From Chloroflexota bacterium (GTDB lineage Bacteria > Chloroflexota > Anaerolineae > Promineifilales > Promineifilaceae), in contig JAKEFB010000063.1 in the NCBI GenBank assembly GCA_022616275.1, positions 1 through 37,398 of the forward strand: a stretch of 37,398 nucleotides of DNA, written 5' to 3'. A program made the position numbers and the translations under genes. This document shows positions 23,341 through 30,941 of this stretch, one piece after another. The first letter of the stretch is position 1, and every line of letters starts with the position of its first letter. The notes under the pieces were generated by a model that made no database searches, was not told where the DNA came from, and was given only the letters and a program-made list of their open reading frames with translations.

Positions 23341-24486
23341 ATGGGTAGCTCAATTAAACTGTTCTCGGTACGGGGCATCAACATTTATATGCACGTCACC
23401 TTTCCGCTGATCCTGGTGTGGGCGGCCATTCAATTTGGTTTTCTGGCCGGAGGTAGTTGGGCCGGGGCGCTTTTCGGGGTGATCGTCGTTATCCTGCTGT
23501 TTGTCATCGTGACGCTGCACGAACTAGGGCACAGTTTTGCCGCGCTGAATTACGGCGTCCAGGTGCGGGAAATTGTGCTGTTGCCCATTGGTGGGGTGGC
23601 CCAGCTTCAGCGTATCCCGGAGAATCCAATCCAGGAGTTCGTGATTGCCATTGCCGGCCCGGCGGTCAACTTTGCCCTGGCTATTGTCATGGGACTGGTC
23701 GTGCTGCTGTTTGACATCCCACTCATTAACCCGGCGGAGGTTTTGACCAACCTGCGGGCTGCCGGTCCAAACGCCATCTTTTCCTACGTTTTCTTCTCCA
23801 ATATTTTCATCGGCGTTTTTAACCTGTTGCCGGCGTTCCCGATGGACGGCGGCCGGGTGTTGCGCGCCCTGCTGGCTACCCGTCTCTCTTACAGCCAGGC
23901 AACCTCTATTGCCGTGGCCATTGGCAAGGGGATGGCCTGGCTCCTGGGCCTGTATGGTTTTCTGGGAGGCGGCTTTTTCCTGATCCTGATTGCCTTCTTC
24001 ATCTACATTGGAGCCAGCCAGGAGGAACAACTGGTGACAATGCGCACCATTTTGCGCGGCCTGACGGTCAACCAGGCTTATTCGCGCCAGGCACGGACGT
24101 TGCGGCCGGACGACACGTTGAAAGATGCGATTAACTTGACGCTAAGCACTTTCCAGGCCAGCTTTCCCGTTTGCGACAACGACCACCTGGCCGGGCTCTT
24201 GACCTATCCCAAGCTCGTCGAAGCCTTGACGACATACGGACCGGATACACCTGTAGAACAGGTCATGCTGCGCGACGTCGAGTCAGTATCACCTACGGAC
24301 GAGCTGTTTGATGTCCAACGGCGCTTTGAAGAGGATGAGGTTGACGCTCTACCTGTTGTCCAGGATCAGCATTTCCTGGGTCTGATTACCAGCCGCGATG
24401 TTAGCGAGGTGTACCGGTTGTTATCTATTGATCCTAATTTGTTGCGGAATAACGGGCAGGTGAAGGTCTTTACGGCGGAATCGTAG
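23341..24486 (+). CDS. Site-2 protease-family (M50) membrane metalloprotease with CBS domains
   Basis: A 381-residue protein; ATG 23341 with AAGGG upstream. The first ~230 residues hold six or so membrane segments. The zinc site is VTLHELGHSFAAL (HExxH) near residue 62, and the third ligand is in NLLPAFPMDGGRVLRALL near residue 165. A central IAIAGPAVNFALAI motif is also typical of the M50B/SpoIVFB group. The C-terminal ~140 residues carry two CBS-like modules (ARTLRPDDTLKDAINLTL; MLRDVESVSPTDELFDVQ). Such proteases cut substrates within the membrane, and the CBS pair is thought to bind adenine nucleotides and tune activity. The gene overlaps the convergent LysM gene by 17 bp at the 3' end. 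Confidence 0.88.
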   Translation: MGSSIKLFSVRGINIYMHVTFPLILVWAAIQFGFLAGGSWAGALFGVIVVILLFVIVTLHELGHSFAALNYGVQVREIVLLPIGGVAQLQRIPENPIQEFVIAIAGPAVNFALAIVMGLVVLLFDIPLINPAEVLTNLRAAGPNAIFSYVFFSNIFIGVFNLLPAFPMDGGRVLRALLATRLSYSQATSIAVAIGKGMAWLLGLYGFLGGGFFLILIAFFIYIGASQEEQLVTMRTILRGLTVNQAYSRQARTLRPDDTLKDAINLTLSTFQASFPVCDNDHLAGLLTYPKLVEALTTYGPDTPVEQVMLRDVESVSPTDELFDVQRRFEEDEVDALPVVQDQHFLGLITSRDVSEVYRLLSIDPNLLRNNGQVKVFTAES

Positions 24487-25522
24487 CCGAAGGAGTGTTG
24501 GTGTTGGGTGGCTCGGGCTGAGGGGTGTCGGTTGGTATCGGGCTGGGGGCGGCCGTGGCTGTGGCCGTAGGTGGGGGAAGCGGTGTTGGAGTAGGTGTCG
24601 CGGTGGGGGCCACAGTCGGCGCAACCGTGGGAGTTGGCGTAGTCGTCGGTAGCGGTGTGGCCGTGCTGGTCGGTTGAATTGTGGCCTGAGGGGTAGGTTC
24701 GGGCGTGCTGGTCGCCGTGGCCGTGGGCGGCGCGGGGGGCGTGCCGGTGGCCGTGGCCGTGGGCAGGGGCGTAGTGGAAGGCGTGGAGGAGGCTACGGCA
24801 GTTGCCGGAGGGGTTGCAGTCGCTGTAGGCGGTTTCGTGGGCGTGGCGGCCGGTGGGGAGGGTAGGAAGAGATACTGACCGGCATAAATTCTGGTGCTCA
24901 CCAGGCAATTGGCCTGCATAATGGCGTTAATGGTGGTCCGGTAGCGGCCGGCCAGGGAGAAAAGGGTGTCCCCCGGCTGGATGAGGGTGCGTTTCCACGA
25001 TTGTGGTGGCCCACAAGGTACTCGAGTGGGGGGTGTCAAGGGCACATAAAGGACCGTGCCGCTGTAAATCTGGTATCGTTCCAGGCAGTTGACCTGGCTG
25101 ATTTCGCTGACAGTTGCCCCGGTTTGAATAGAGAGGCGGTAGAGCGAGTCGCCCGGCCGCACGGTATAAGGCGTCCAGCCGGCCGGGATTTGACCGCAGC
25201 TAGGGGTAATAACCAGGGAAACGGCCGTTGGCGTGGTGGCCGGCAGCGAAGGAGTCGGGGTGACGGAAGCCGTCCCGGCGGCCACGGCGGCTGACGAGGC
25301 GGTGAAATCAGGCGAGGGGAAGGCTGGCGTAGTGGGCGGCCGGGTGGAAGTTACCAGAGCGCCGTCGAAGCCAGGTGGCCGTAGTGGAAGTGGCAGGCGC
25401 ATTTGTAATTCGTCGGCTACGGCCAGGAAGATAGCCAAGAGCAGTGTCAAGAGGACGCCGGCCGTTAGAATGACGCTGGTCCGCCAGTCGCCGCCAGGCG
25501 ATGGTTGTTCCTGATGGCTCAT
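24470..25522 (-). CDS. Membrane-anchored LysM protein with Thr/Pro-rich tail
   Basis: A 350-residue protein. Its ATG overlaps the stop of the upstream kinase-like gene as ATGA (25519-25522), so the two are coupled. Residues ~16-36 are a membrane anchor (VILTAGVLLTLLLAIFLAVA). Two LysM modules follow: YTVRPGDSLYRLSIQTGAT (about 117-165) and TLIQPGDTLFSLAGRYRTT (about 185-230). Each has a Cys in the same place (QVNCLERYQIY; QANCLVSTRIY). The last ~120 residues are a low-complexity Thr/Pro/Ala spacer (TATATPPATAVASS), well suited to span the cell wall. LysM binds peptidoglycan or chitin-type glycans. The coupling suggests it may feed a wall signal to the kinase-like protein; this is inference. 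Confidence 0.85.
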   Translation of the reverse strand: MSHQEQPSPGGDWRTSVILTAGVLLTLLLAIFLAVADELQMRLPLPLRPPGFDGALVTSTRPPTTPAFPSPDFTASSAAVAAGTASVTPTPSLPATTPTAVSLVITPSCGQIPAGWTPYTVRPGDSLYRLSIQTGATVSEISQVNCLERYQIYSGTVLYVPLTPPTRVPCGPPQSWKRTLIQPGDTLFSLAGRYRTTINAIMQANCLVSTRIYAGQYLFLPSPPAATPTKPPTATATPPATAVASSTPSTTPLPTATATGTPPAPPTATATSTPEPTPQATIQPTSTATPLPTTTPTPTVAPTVAPTATPTPTPLPPPTATATAAPSPIPTDTPQPEPPNTNTPSATIPP

Positions 25523-27954
25523 CCGTTGCCAGCCCCGCCCGCAACGCCGTTGTTGGACAGGGGTAGAAGAACAGAAAAAGTATTTCCCCCCGCTTCACGG
25601 TTCATCCAGGCCCGGCCGCCATGAGCGGCGATCAGGTTCAGGGCTGAGGACAAACGTTCACCTGTTCCGGCCGCGTGGGCCAGGCTAACTTCCCTGGATT
25701 GGCGGTGAGAATCCAGGACAAGAAAGCGGATGTCAGAGTCCGGTTTGCCACTGTCGGTGACGGCCAGGTGTAGGAAGCCAAAGCTTTCCGGCGCGCCGTT
25801 CTGGGCCGGTTCCTGGATGGCGTCGTGATGGGCGCTGACTACCAGGCGGCCGCCTTGGGCCGAGACCCAACAGGCGTTGTCCAGCAGCGTGGTCATAATT
25901 TGCTGAATGGCGTTGCCGTCGGAAAGGACCGGCGGCAGTTGTTCGTCTATTTTCAGGTCGAGGCGCAGGTTTTTTTCCCGGAGCCGGTCACTGACGGCGG
26001 TGACGGCCGATTCGATGGCCAGGCGCACGTCAACCGGTGTCTTGTACGTCTGCGGCTGTTCCGGACCGGTCAATTGGATCAACTGGTCGAGTAAGGCGAT
26101 CATGTGCTCGACGTTGGCTTTTATCCGCCGCATCAAGCCAATTTGCTTGGCGCTCAAGATGCCCATAGATTCGCTCAACAACAGATCTGTATAACCGGCC
26201 AGAGAGGTGAGTGGTGTGCGCAGTTCCTGAGCCAGGCCCATGACCAGGGGAGCGGCGGTAGACGGCTCTTTTTTGTTAAGCTCCATTTCCAGTTGATGGA
26301 TGCGGCTATGGGCCTCTTCCAGCTCACCTGAGTAGCGGGTGATGGCCAGAGTGACCCATTCGGGGCTCAGGCCGCCTTCGCCAGCCGCGGCCATAGCCAT
26401 AGCATCTTCGGCCTCAATAAGAGATTCACGTAGCGCCTTAATTTCTTCTTCCAGCGCAGCCACTTTATCGTCCCGGCTTAACTGTTCCATTTCCTCCAGC
26501 GTAGCCGCTAGAGACCTGGTCCGCTGGCTTTCGGCCAGGAGTTGAGCCTCGGAGCGCTGCCAGCGGCCGGTGAGCAGCTCAACTTCGGCCAGGGCACGGT
26601 TCCGCTCTTCTTCCAGGGCAATCAAGCGGCCGGAGACGACCGCTTCGCTGATGGGCACGGTCAGGGCCGGGGTGGTCAGGGCGTCCTGGTAGCGCCGGTT
26701 GTTGTAAAGCGCCTGGGCAATGTAGCCGGCCAGGGCGTGGCTTAGCAGCTTACTTTCGGTTGTCCAGCGCCCCTGCCCGGCCGGGCCGGCCAGCAGCAAG
26801 ACGCCAAGCTCGACGTCTGGGGCGACCAGGGGTTCGATGAGGAGCGCTCCCAGGCTGGAGAGTCCTAATTCGCGATAGAAATCTTCCAACTGGCGCGCTC
26901 CCAGGCCGTCCGGGATCAATTCCACTCGCTGCCGCTGCTGCATGGCCAGCCGGAAGGCCGGCCAGTCGCTGAGGGCCAGCGCCCAGCTTTGCCGTACGGC
27001 AAGGTCGTTGGCCCGCTGGTCGTGGCTGCTCTGGAGCCGCAGGCTGGTCACCTGCAGCGTGGCCGGGTCGTCGGGCAAGAGGGCCGCGAGGGCGACGAAA
27101 GCGACGTCTGTAAGCCGGGCGGCCAAAATCAGGGATTGGTTGATCGTCTGGCGGCTATCAGGAGAATCTATTACCTGGCGAGAGAGATGGAGTTGTTGGA
27201 TGGTCCGCTCCACCGGCGGCTGGCTGTCCCGCTGGGTTGCCAGTAGCTGGGCCAGGTTGTGGCGGTAGGCCAGGGCGGCCAGAAGGGGGAGGGCGATGAG
27301 GTTGCCGAGGCGCACCCAATAAGAGATGTCTGTCCCGGTGGGGATGATTTCGGGGCTGTTCCAGAAATGGGCCAGGTGGGCCAGAAAGAGAATAGCCAGG
27401 ACGGCCAGGCGCAAGGTCCATTGCTGTTGCCGGCCGAGGAGCACCAGTAAGCTGCCTAAGCCGAGAAGGGTCATCTGGAAAATGCCCCAGACGGCGGCCT
27501 GGGGAAAGCTGTTGTATCCTTGCTGGTCGCGACCACTCGCCACCTGGGCGGCCCAGTCGCGGGCGTCAAAGGCGAACATGATGCCGATGGATAAAAGGAT
27601 AAAGAGGAGGATTACACTGCCCAGGCGGGGGAAGCCGGGTATGGGAGGGGCCAGGGCCCAGACAAACAGGGCGGCCGTAGCCGCATCAATAGCCTGTTCC
27701 AGCGGGGGGAGGACGCTGTTGGCCTCTGCCTGGTTGCCGGCGGAGAGGACGACGAAGACGACGATGAGACGATTGAAGAGGACCCCGGCGGCGGCCCAGG
27801 CCAGCCGGCCGGCCAACTCGTCGGCCGGGTCGCGCCGCCGCTGCCACAGGGCCAGACCCAGAATGGCAAAAACAGCCCACAGGGTCAGCACGTGGTAGAC
27901 AATGCTGCCGGGCGCTTCGCTGAGGAGCTGGACGAGCTGTTGCAAAAAGGACAT
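25519..27954 (-). CDS. Membrane histidine-kinase-like protein lacking the phospho-accepting His
   Basis: An 811-residue protein from ATG 27954; a GTG two codons earlier is also possible and neither has a Shine-Dalgarno. The N-terminal ~230 residues contain about six membrane helices. A GAF-like domain spans ~270-440, a coiled coil ~450-560, then the dimerisation domain and an ATPase domain. The H-box reads GLAQELRTPLTSLAGY: Gln576 replaces the usual His. The N-box is LLDNACW. The G1 box is VTDSGKPDSD, with its second Gly missing; G2 is GTGERLSSALNL. It may be a pseudokinase or signal through another route. It is translationally coupled to the LysM protein. Confidence 0.85.
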   Translation of the reverse strand: MSFLQQLVQLLSEAPGSIVYHVLTLWAVFAILGLALWQRRRDPADELAGRLAWAAAGVLFNRLIVVFVVLSAGNQAEANSVLPPLEQAIDAATAALFVWALAPPIPGFPRLGSVILLFILLSIGIMFAFDARDWAAQVASGRDQQGYNSFPQAAVWGIFQMTLLGLGSLLVLLGRQQQWTLRLAVLAILFLAHLAHFWNSPEIIPTGTDISYWVRLGNLIALPLLAALAYRHNLAQLLATQRDSQPPVERTIQQLHLSRQVIDSPDSRQTINQSLILAARLTDVAFVALAALLPDDPATLQVTSLRLQSSHDQRANDLAVRQSWALALSDWPAFRLAMQQRQRVELIPDGLGARQLEDFYRELGLSSLGALLIEPLVAPDVELGVLLLAGPAGQGRWTTESKLLSHALAGYIAQALYNNRRYQDALTTPALTVPISEAVVSGRLIALEEERNRALAEVELLTGRWQRSEAQLLAESQRTRSLAATLEEMEQLSRDDKVAALEEEIKALRESLIEAEDAMAMAAAGEGGLSPEWVTLAITRYSGELEEAHSRIHQLEMELNKKEPSTAAPLVMGLAQELRTPLTSLAGYTDLLLSESMGILSAKQIGLMRRIKANVEHMIALLDQLIQLTGPEQPQTYKTPVDVRLAIESAVTAVSDRLREKNLRLDLKIDEQLPPVLSDGNAIQQIMTTLLDNACWVSAQGGRLVVSAHHDAIQEPAQNGAPESFGFLHLAVTDSGKPDSDIRFLVLDSHRQSREVSLAHAAGTGERLSSALNLIAAHGGRAWMNREAGGNTFSVLLPLSNNGVAGGAGNG

Positions 27955-28185
27955 GCTCACGCGCAGGTAAACAAGCCTGCCAGGCTCTCCGAGACGGCCG
28001 GAGCCGCTTCAGGAGAGACAAGCTAAGGTGATTATAGCATAACAGGAATGGGTTGCCGTGAATATTGTGTAAAGGTGCGCGCCCGCCTGTTGATAGGTGG
28101 CAATGCTGACAGCGACCTTCCGGCCGCCTTTTTCGCCAGAGTGGGCCGGCTTGAGGGGGCAGCATTGGCAGAACTGTGATAAAAT

Positions 28186-28306
28186 AAAAAAGACGCCCCG
28201 GCGCTGCTTGCAACAGCCCAGGGCGACGGCCAGCGGAGCGGCTGGCGAGAGGTAGTATAGCAGATTTCCGGCCGCTCACGCCTTAGCATGAGCGGCCTTT
28301 TTGTTT
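28186..28306 (+). ncRNA. Candidate structured small RNA ending in a terminator
   Basis: After an AT-rich start (TAAAAT at 28180-28185 as a possible -10, without a good -35), there are two GC-rich hairpins. One is around GCTG-CTTGCAA-CAGC (about 28207-28221); the other is GCCAG/CTGGC (about 28231-28248). The terminator follows at 28270-28306. The neighbouring gene to the left runs the other way, so this plus-strand terminator must end some other transcript. No known RNA family was recognised. Confidence 0.3.
28270..28306 (+). terminator. Strong Rho-independent terminator
   Basis: GGCCGCTCA and TGAGCGGCC (28270-28278, 28289-28297) form a perfect 9-bp stem with a 10-nt loop, followed by TTTTTGTTT. 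Confidence 0.85.
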
Positions 28307-28307
28307 G

Positions 28308-28940
28308 ATGAGTCAGGCAATGTTTGAACAGCAACAAATCGAAATATCCTCAAAAAAATGTAGCCGGCCTCAATTTGATGGACTTATGCGGGATTACTTT
28401 AGCCGGGGTCAATCGCCAGTTGCTCTATGGGTTAGACCCGTTCACGATTCCGGCCCTGCCATGCCTTATGGCGAGCCTGTTAGTCGGGGTGTTCCCATAA
28501 CTTCCCCGCATACCCCCGTAGCAATCAAAGAGTGGTTCATAGTGAGTGAGGCAACCGGCGGTAATATTCCGCTAGGCTGTATCAAGCGAAATGCGTTTCC
28601 TACCGGCCTGGAGATAATAGTCATTCCCTCAACCTTCGTGGGCGCGGCGGGATGCCCCGCTATCCAGGAGTTGCAAAAGCTGGTTGACGCTATTGTGTCC
28701 GTAATGCGGCGTTTTGGATTTGAAGTGAGGGAGGAAGGTCAAGCGCCCACCAAAGGCAAACAGGGGGCACGTCCCCGGTCGAGAGCCGAGAGAGTAGCCG
28801 CCCGCCAGGAGTGGGGGAACCTTGACAGAGATAACCACCCGATTACATGGGCGGAATGGTCAGAAGAAAAGTGGGGGGCACAAGCCGACGGTAGCCTTGT
28901 CGTGCCAAAGTCTACGTTCTTCGGTTGGCCTACAGAGTAA
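28308..28940 (+). CDS. Unknown protein at the left end of the mobile element
   Basis: A 210-residue frame from ATG 28308. The start is uncertain: it sits directly after the terminator T-tract, has no Shine-Dalgarno, and ATGs at 28320 and 28384 are alternatives. The central region looks like a folded alpha/beta protein (VAIKEWFIVSEATGGNIPLG, TGLEIIVIPSTFVG, LQKLVDAIVSVMRRFGFEV). The C-terminal part is basic then acidic/Trp-rich (RPRSRAERVAARQEWG; ITWAEWSEEKWG; STFFGW). No family was recognised. It is followed by its own terminator, so it is probably a separate transcription unit from the rest of the element. Confidence 0.5.
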   Translation: MSQAMFEQQQIEISSKKCSRPQFDGLMRDYFSRGQSPVALWVRPVHDSGPAMPYGEPVSRGVPITSPHTPVAIKEWFIVSEATGGNIPLGCIKRNAFPTGLEIIVIPSTFVGAAGCPAIQELQKLVDAIVSVMRRFGFEVREEGQAPTKGKQGARPRSRAERVAARQEWGNLDRDNHPITWAEWSEEKWGAQADGSLVVPKSTFFGWPTE

Positions 28941-29000
28941 AACTCGTACTAAAAGCCGTACTGTTTTCGGACTAATTTCGGACTACCACCTTTAATAATA

Positions 29001-29027
29001 AGGGCCATAGAGATATGGCCCTTTTTT
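29001..29027 (+). terminator. Rho-independent terminator
   Basis: AGGGCCATA-GAGA-TATGGCCCT stem-loop (29001-29022) followed by TTTTT, between the unknown gene and the small regulator. Confidence 0.85.
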
Positions 29028-29040
29028 GTTGGAGGTGCGT

Positions 29041-29241
29041 ATGCCTACTTTAAACATAGTCCTTGACGAACGGACCAGGGACGCCTTACGCGAGTTTGCC
29101 CGGCGGGAAGTACGCGACCCACGTGGCCAGGCTATCGTGATTATCCGCAAAGAGCTGGAACGGCAGGGTTATCTATCGGCCGAACCGCAATCACAACCGG
29201 CGCGGGCCGTCGAGGGGGCGAGCAATGCTAACGGCAATTGA
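29041..29241 (+). CDS. Small ribbon-helix-helix-like DNA-binding protein
   Basis: A 66-residue protein. ATG 29041 is chosen because GGAGG (29031-29035) is correctly spaced; an upstream TTG falls in the terminator. The N-terminal half fits the Arc/MetJ pattern: a beta strand (PTLNIVLDERT), helix 1 (RDALREFARREV) and helix 2 after RDPRGQ (AIVIIRKELERQGYL). The C-terminus is disordered (EPQSQPARAVEG). Such proteins bind operators as dimers and often control phage or plasmid genes, so it may regulate the downstream replication operon. The stop overlaps the start region of the next frame. Confidence 0.65.
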   Translation: MPTLNIVLDERTRDALREFARREVRDPRGQAIVIIRKELERQGYLSAEPQSQPARAVEGASNANGN

Positions 29242-29602
29242 CCTTTCGCCAGACCCGGCCGCTTTGGCTCTCAGTCGTTGTTATTCCCTGCTACTACGGG
29301 CAGCAGAAAAACACGACCAGCAACAGCCACCGGCCGCAGACCGGGCCGCAATTGAGCCAGAACTGCCCGAAAGCACGCAACAGGGGGTGGAACGCCCTGG
29401 GGGGCAACCAGGGCGGCGACAGGGGCAAGCGGGCGGGCGTTGTCTGTCAATTCCCATTCTACCACAACCGGCCGGTCAATTCCAGTATATCGCGGTGACG
29501 GCCGGCCGGTGGGTGAGATTATCAACGGCGTGTTGCGAAAGACGGCCCGGCGCGCCCACCAACTCCAACGGCCGGCGGCGTGGGCCTGGGATAGAGAAAT
29601 AA
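29225..29602 (+). CDS. Possible small element gene overlapping its neighbours
   Basis: A 125-codon frame starting with ATG 29225 inside the end of the regulator gene, with a purine-rich GAGGGGG upstream. The first ~60 residues look protein-like (IDLSPDPAALALSRCYSLLL, then Gln/Pro/Ala-rich). The rest is arginine/glycine-rich and overlaps the better-looking frame at 29440-29820. Either the real protein is short and extends into a non-conserved tail, or a frameshift joined it to the next frame. No family recognised. Confidence 0.35.
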   Translation: MLTAIDLSPDPAALALSRCYSLLLRAAEKHDQQQPPAADRAAIEPELPESTQQGVERPGGQPGRRQGQAGGRCLSIPILPQPAGQFQYIAVTAGRWVRLSTACCERRPGAPTNSNGRRRGPGIEK

Positions 29603-29820
29603 TTGACCGGGCAGAGGCGGCCGGGGCAACGTGGACGGAAATTCACGACCTGGACGGCGGCCGGGTTTACAGAGTGGCCTTGTCTGACTTCCGGCGGTAT
29701 TGCATCCGCGTCAATCGTGGTTTTGGTGAGCAACTTGCCTTACCCCTGCCATTTTGGCAGGTGCGCCGGCCGGGCGAAAAAATGGTAGAGCAGTTGTCAC
29801 GTTTCGAGGTACGGCCGTGA
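29440..29820 (+). CDS. Unknown small phage-type protein
   Basis: A 126-residue frame beginning at a TTG (29440); no ATG or GTG start exists before the conserved-looking region and the ribosome binding site is weak. The protein looks folded: SIPVYRGDGRPVGEIIN, an Arg-rich helix (LRKTARRAHQLQRP), EAAGATWTEIHDLDGGRVY, and an aromatic-rich end (NRGFGEQLALPLPFW). Codon use and the GTGA overlap with the primase gene (29817-29820) support it as a real gene of the replication operon. No function is known to me. Confidence 0.55.
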   Translation: MSVNSHSTTTGRSIPVYRGDGRPVGEIINGVLRKTARRAHQLQRPAAWAWDREIIDRAEAAGATWTEIHDLDGGRVYRVALSDFRRYCIRVNRGFGEQLALPLPFWQVRRPGEKMVEQLSRFEVRP

Positions 29821-30941
29821 AAGACCTTTACCCGTTTGGCCAGAAGTTGCACCAATGGGGGGCGGCCGTGACGGCTATACAGCCCAAAAGGAAAAGCCCA
29901 CTACATGAGTGGGCGCATTGGCAGAGCCGGCCGCAAACGGCCGAAGAGCTGGCCAGCCTACCCTGGGAACAGGCGGCCGCCGTGGGTATTGTCAACGGCA
30001 GCGGCGGCTTTCGCGTTTTTGACGTTGACCCCCAAAAGGACGCCCAGGGCCGGCCGCTTTACAAAGTGCCGGAGCAGGTTCTTATCGCGGCCTTGCGAGC
30101 CGTTGGCCTGCCGGACGATTACCAATGGAGCTATGCCAGTGGCAGCGGTGCGGGGTGGGGCTTTATCGTGCGCTGTACCGATAACTTGCCGGCCGGGTGG
30201 CCGGCCGATAAGGGCATTTTCAAAGGGACGTCGGCAAACGGCTATCAGTATGACCATTTAGAATTGCGCTGGAGCAGCGGCCAGACCGTCATCATGGGCA
30301 GTCACCCGGACGGGCCGGGCTACTGCTGGCGACGTGGTGAACCGCCTTTCGTCCCCCCGGCCGAAGTAACGGCCGGACAGGTAGAAAGGGGATTCCTGGC
30401 TATTGCAGTCCCCAAACATGAGCAACCGGCCGGGAGTGAGCACATTACGAGGCCGGAGACGACGCGGCCGGCCAGGAAGGTATCAGGTGGTCCTGATACG
30501 ACCGTCGAGGAAATACGCGGGCGCTTTGACCTGCTGGCTTATGCAAGGCGGCATTTTCCGGGCGAAGTTAGAGAGGAAAAGGGCGAGTATCGGATATTGG
30601 GCAACGGCGGCCTTTTGATTAAGCCTGATACCGGGAAATGGTTCTGCTTCGCTGAGGATCTAGGGGGTGACTGCTTTGACCTGGTAGGCTACTGCTTCTA
30701 TGGCGCAACCTGGTTTGGTAGCAAAAAGGACGGTGAAAAGTGGGGCCAGGTGTTACAGGACGCGGCCGCTTTTACCGGCGTGGCATTGCCCGACAATTCG
30801 CCGGCTTTCCACGTGGGGGATGTGGTTACGGCCGTCATCAACGGCGTGCCCAAAGCAGTGGGCCGCGTTATGGCCGTTAAGTGGCTGCCGCCAGAAGGTG
30901 GCCAATGGCGGCCGTATTATGAACTAGAGAGGCTGCCATGA
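29817..30941 (+). CDS. Prim-Pol (bifunctional primase/polymerase N-terminal domain) protein
   Basis: A 374-residue protein from GTG 29817, chosen because GAGGT lies six bases upstream and the start overlaps the previous stop. Residues ~5-200 are the Prim-Pol domain: KRKSPLHEWAHWQ, AAVGIVNGSGGFRVFDVDP (the DxD metal pair at 69-71), SYASGSGAGWGFIVRC and YDHLELRWSSGQTVIMGSH. It makes primers for replication of phages and plasmids. Residues ~250-320 (RFDLLAYARRHFPG, KGEYRILGNGGLLI, KWFCFAEDLGGDCFDLVGY) resemble the CHC2 zinc-finger fold of primases, but without the Cys/His ligands. The stop overlaps the helicase start as ATGA, giving a fused-function replication module. Confidence 0.85.
   Translation: MKDLYPFGQKLHQWGAAVTAIQPKRKSPLHEWAHWQSRPQTAEELASLPWEQAAAVGIVNGSGGFRVFDVDPQKDAQGRPLYKVPEQVLIAALRAVGLPDDYQWSYASGSGAGWGFIVRCTDNLPAGWPADKGIFKGTSANGYQYDHLELRWSSGQTVIMGSHPDGPGYCWRRGEPPFVPPAEVTAGQVERGFLAIAVPKHEQPAGSEHITRPETTRPARKVSGGPDTTVEEIRGRFDLLAYARRHFPGEVREEKGEYRILGNGGLLIKPDTGKWFCFAEDLGGDCFDLVGYCFYGATWFGSKKDGEKWGQVLQDAAAFTGVALPDNSPAFHVGDVVTAVINGVPKAVGRVMAVKWLPPEGGQWRPYYELERLP

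Larger units (their letters stand above)
27955..28307. other. Intergenic region between the kinase-like gene and the mobile element
   Basis: No protein-coding gene was recognised here. The right part holds two hairpins, a strong plus-strand terminator and a candidate small RNA (entered separately). It is also where the left boundary of the mobile element should lie, but no attachment-site repeat matching the right side was found by eye, and no tRNA gene is present. Confidence 0.5.

Noticed and set aside
24674-24865. Plus-strand Arg/Gly-rich frame resembling an RNA-binding protein
   Set aside because: It is the complement of the Thr/Pro-rich tail of the LysM protein; the composition is explained by that.
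27955-28307. tRNA gene or attachment site at the element's left end
   Set aside because: Looked for a cloverleaf and for direct repeats shared with 37020-37280; none was found by eye.
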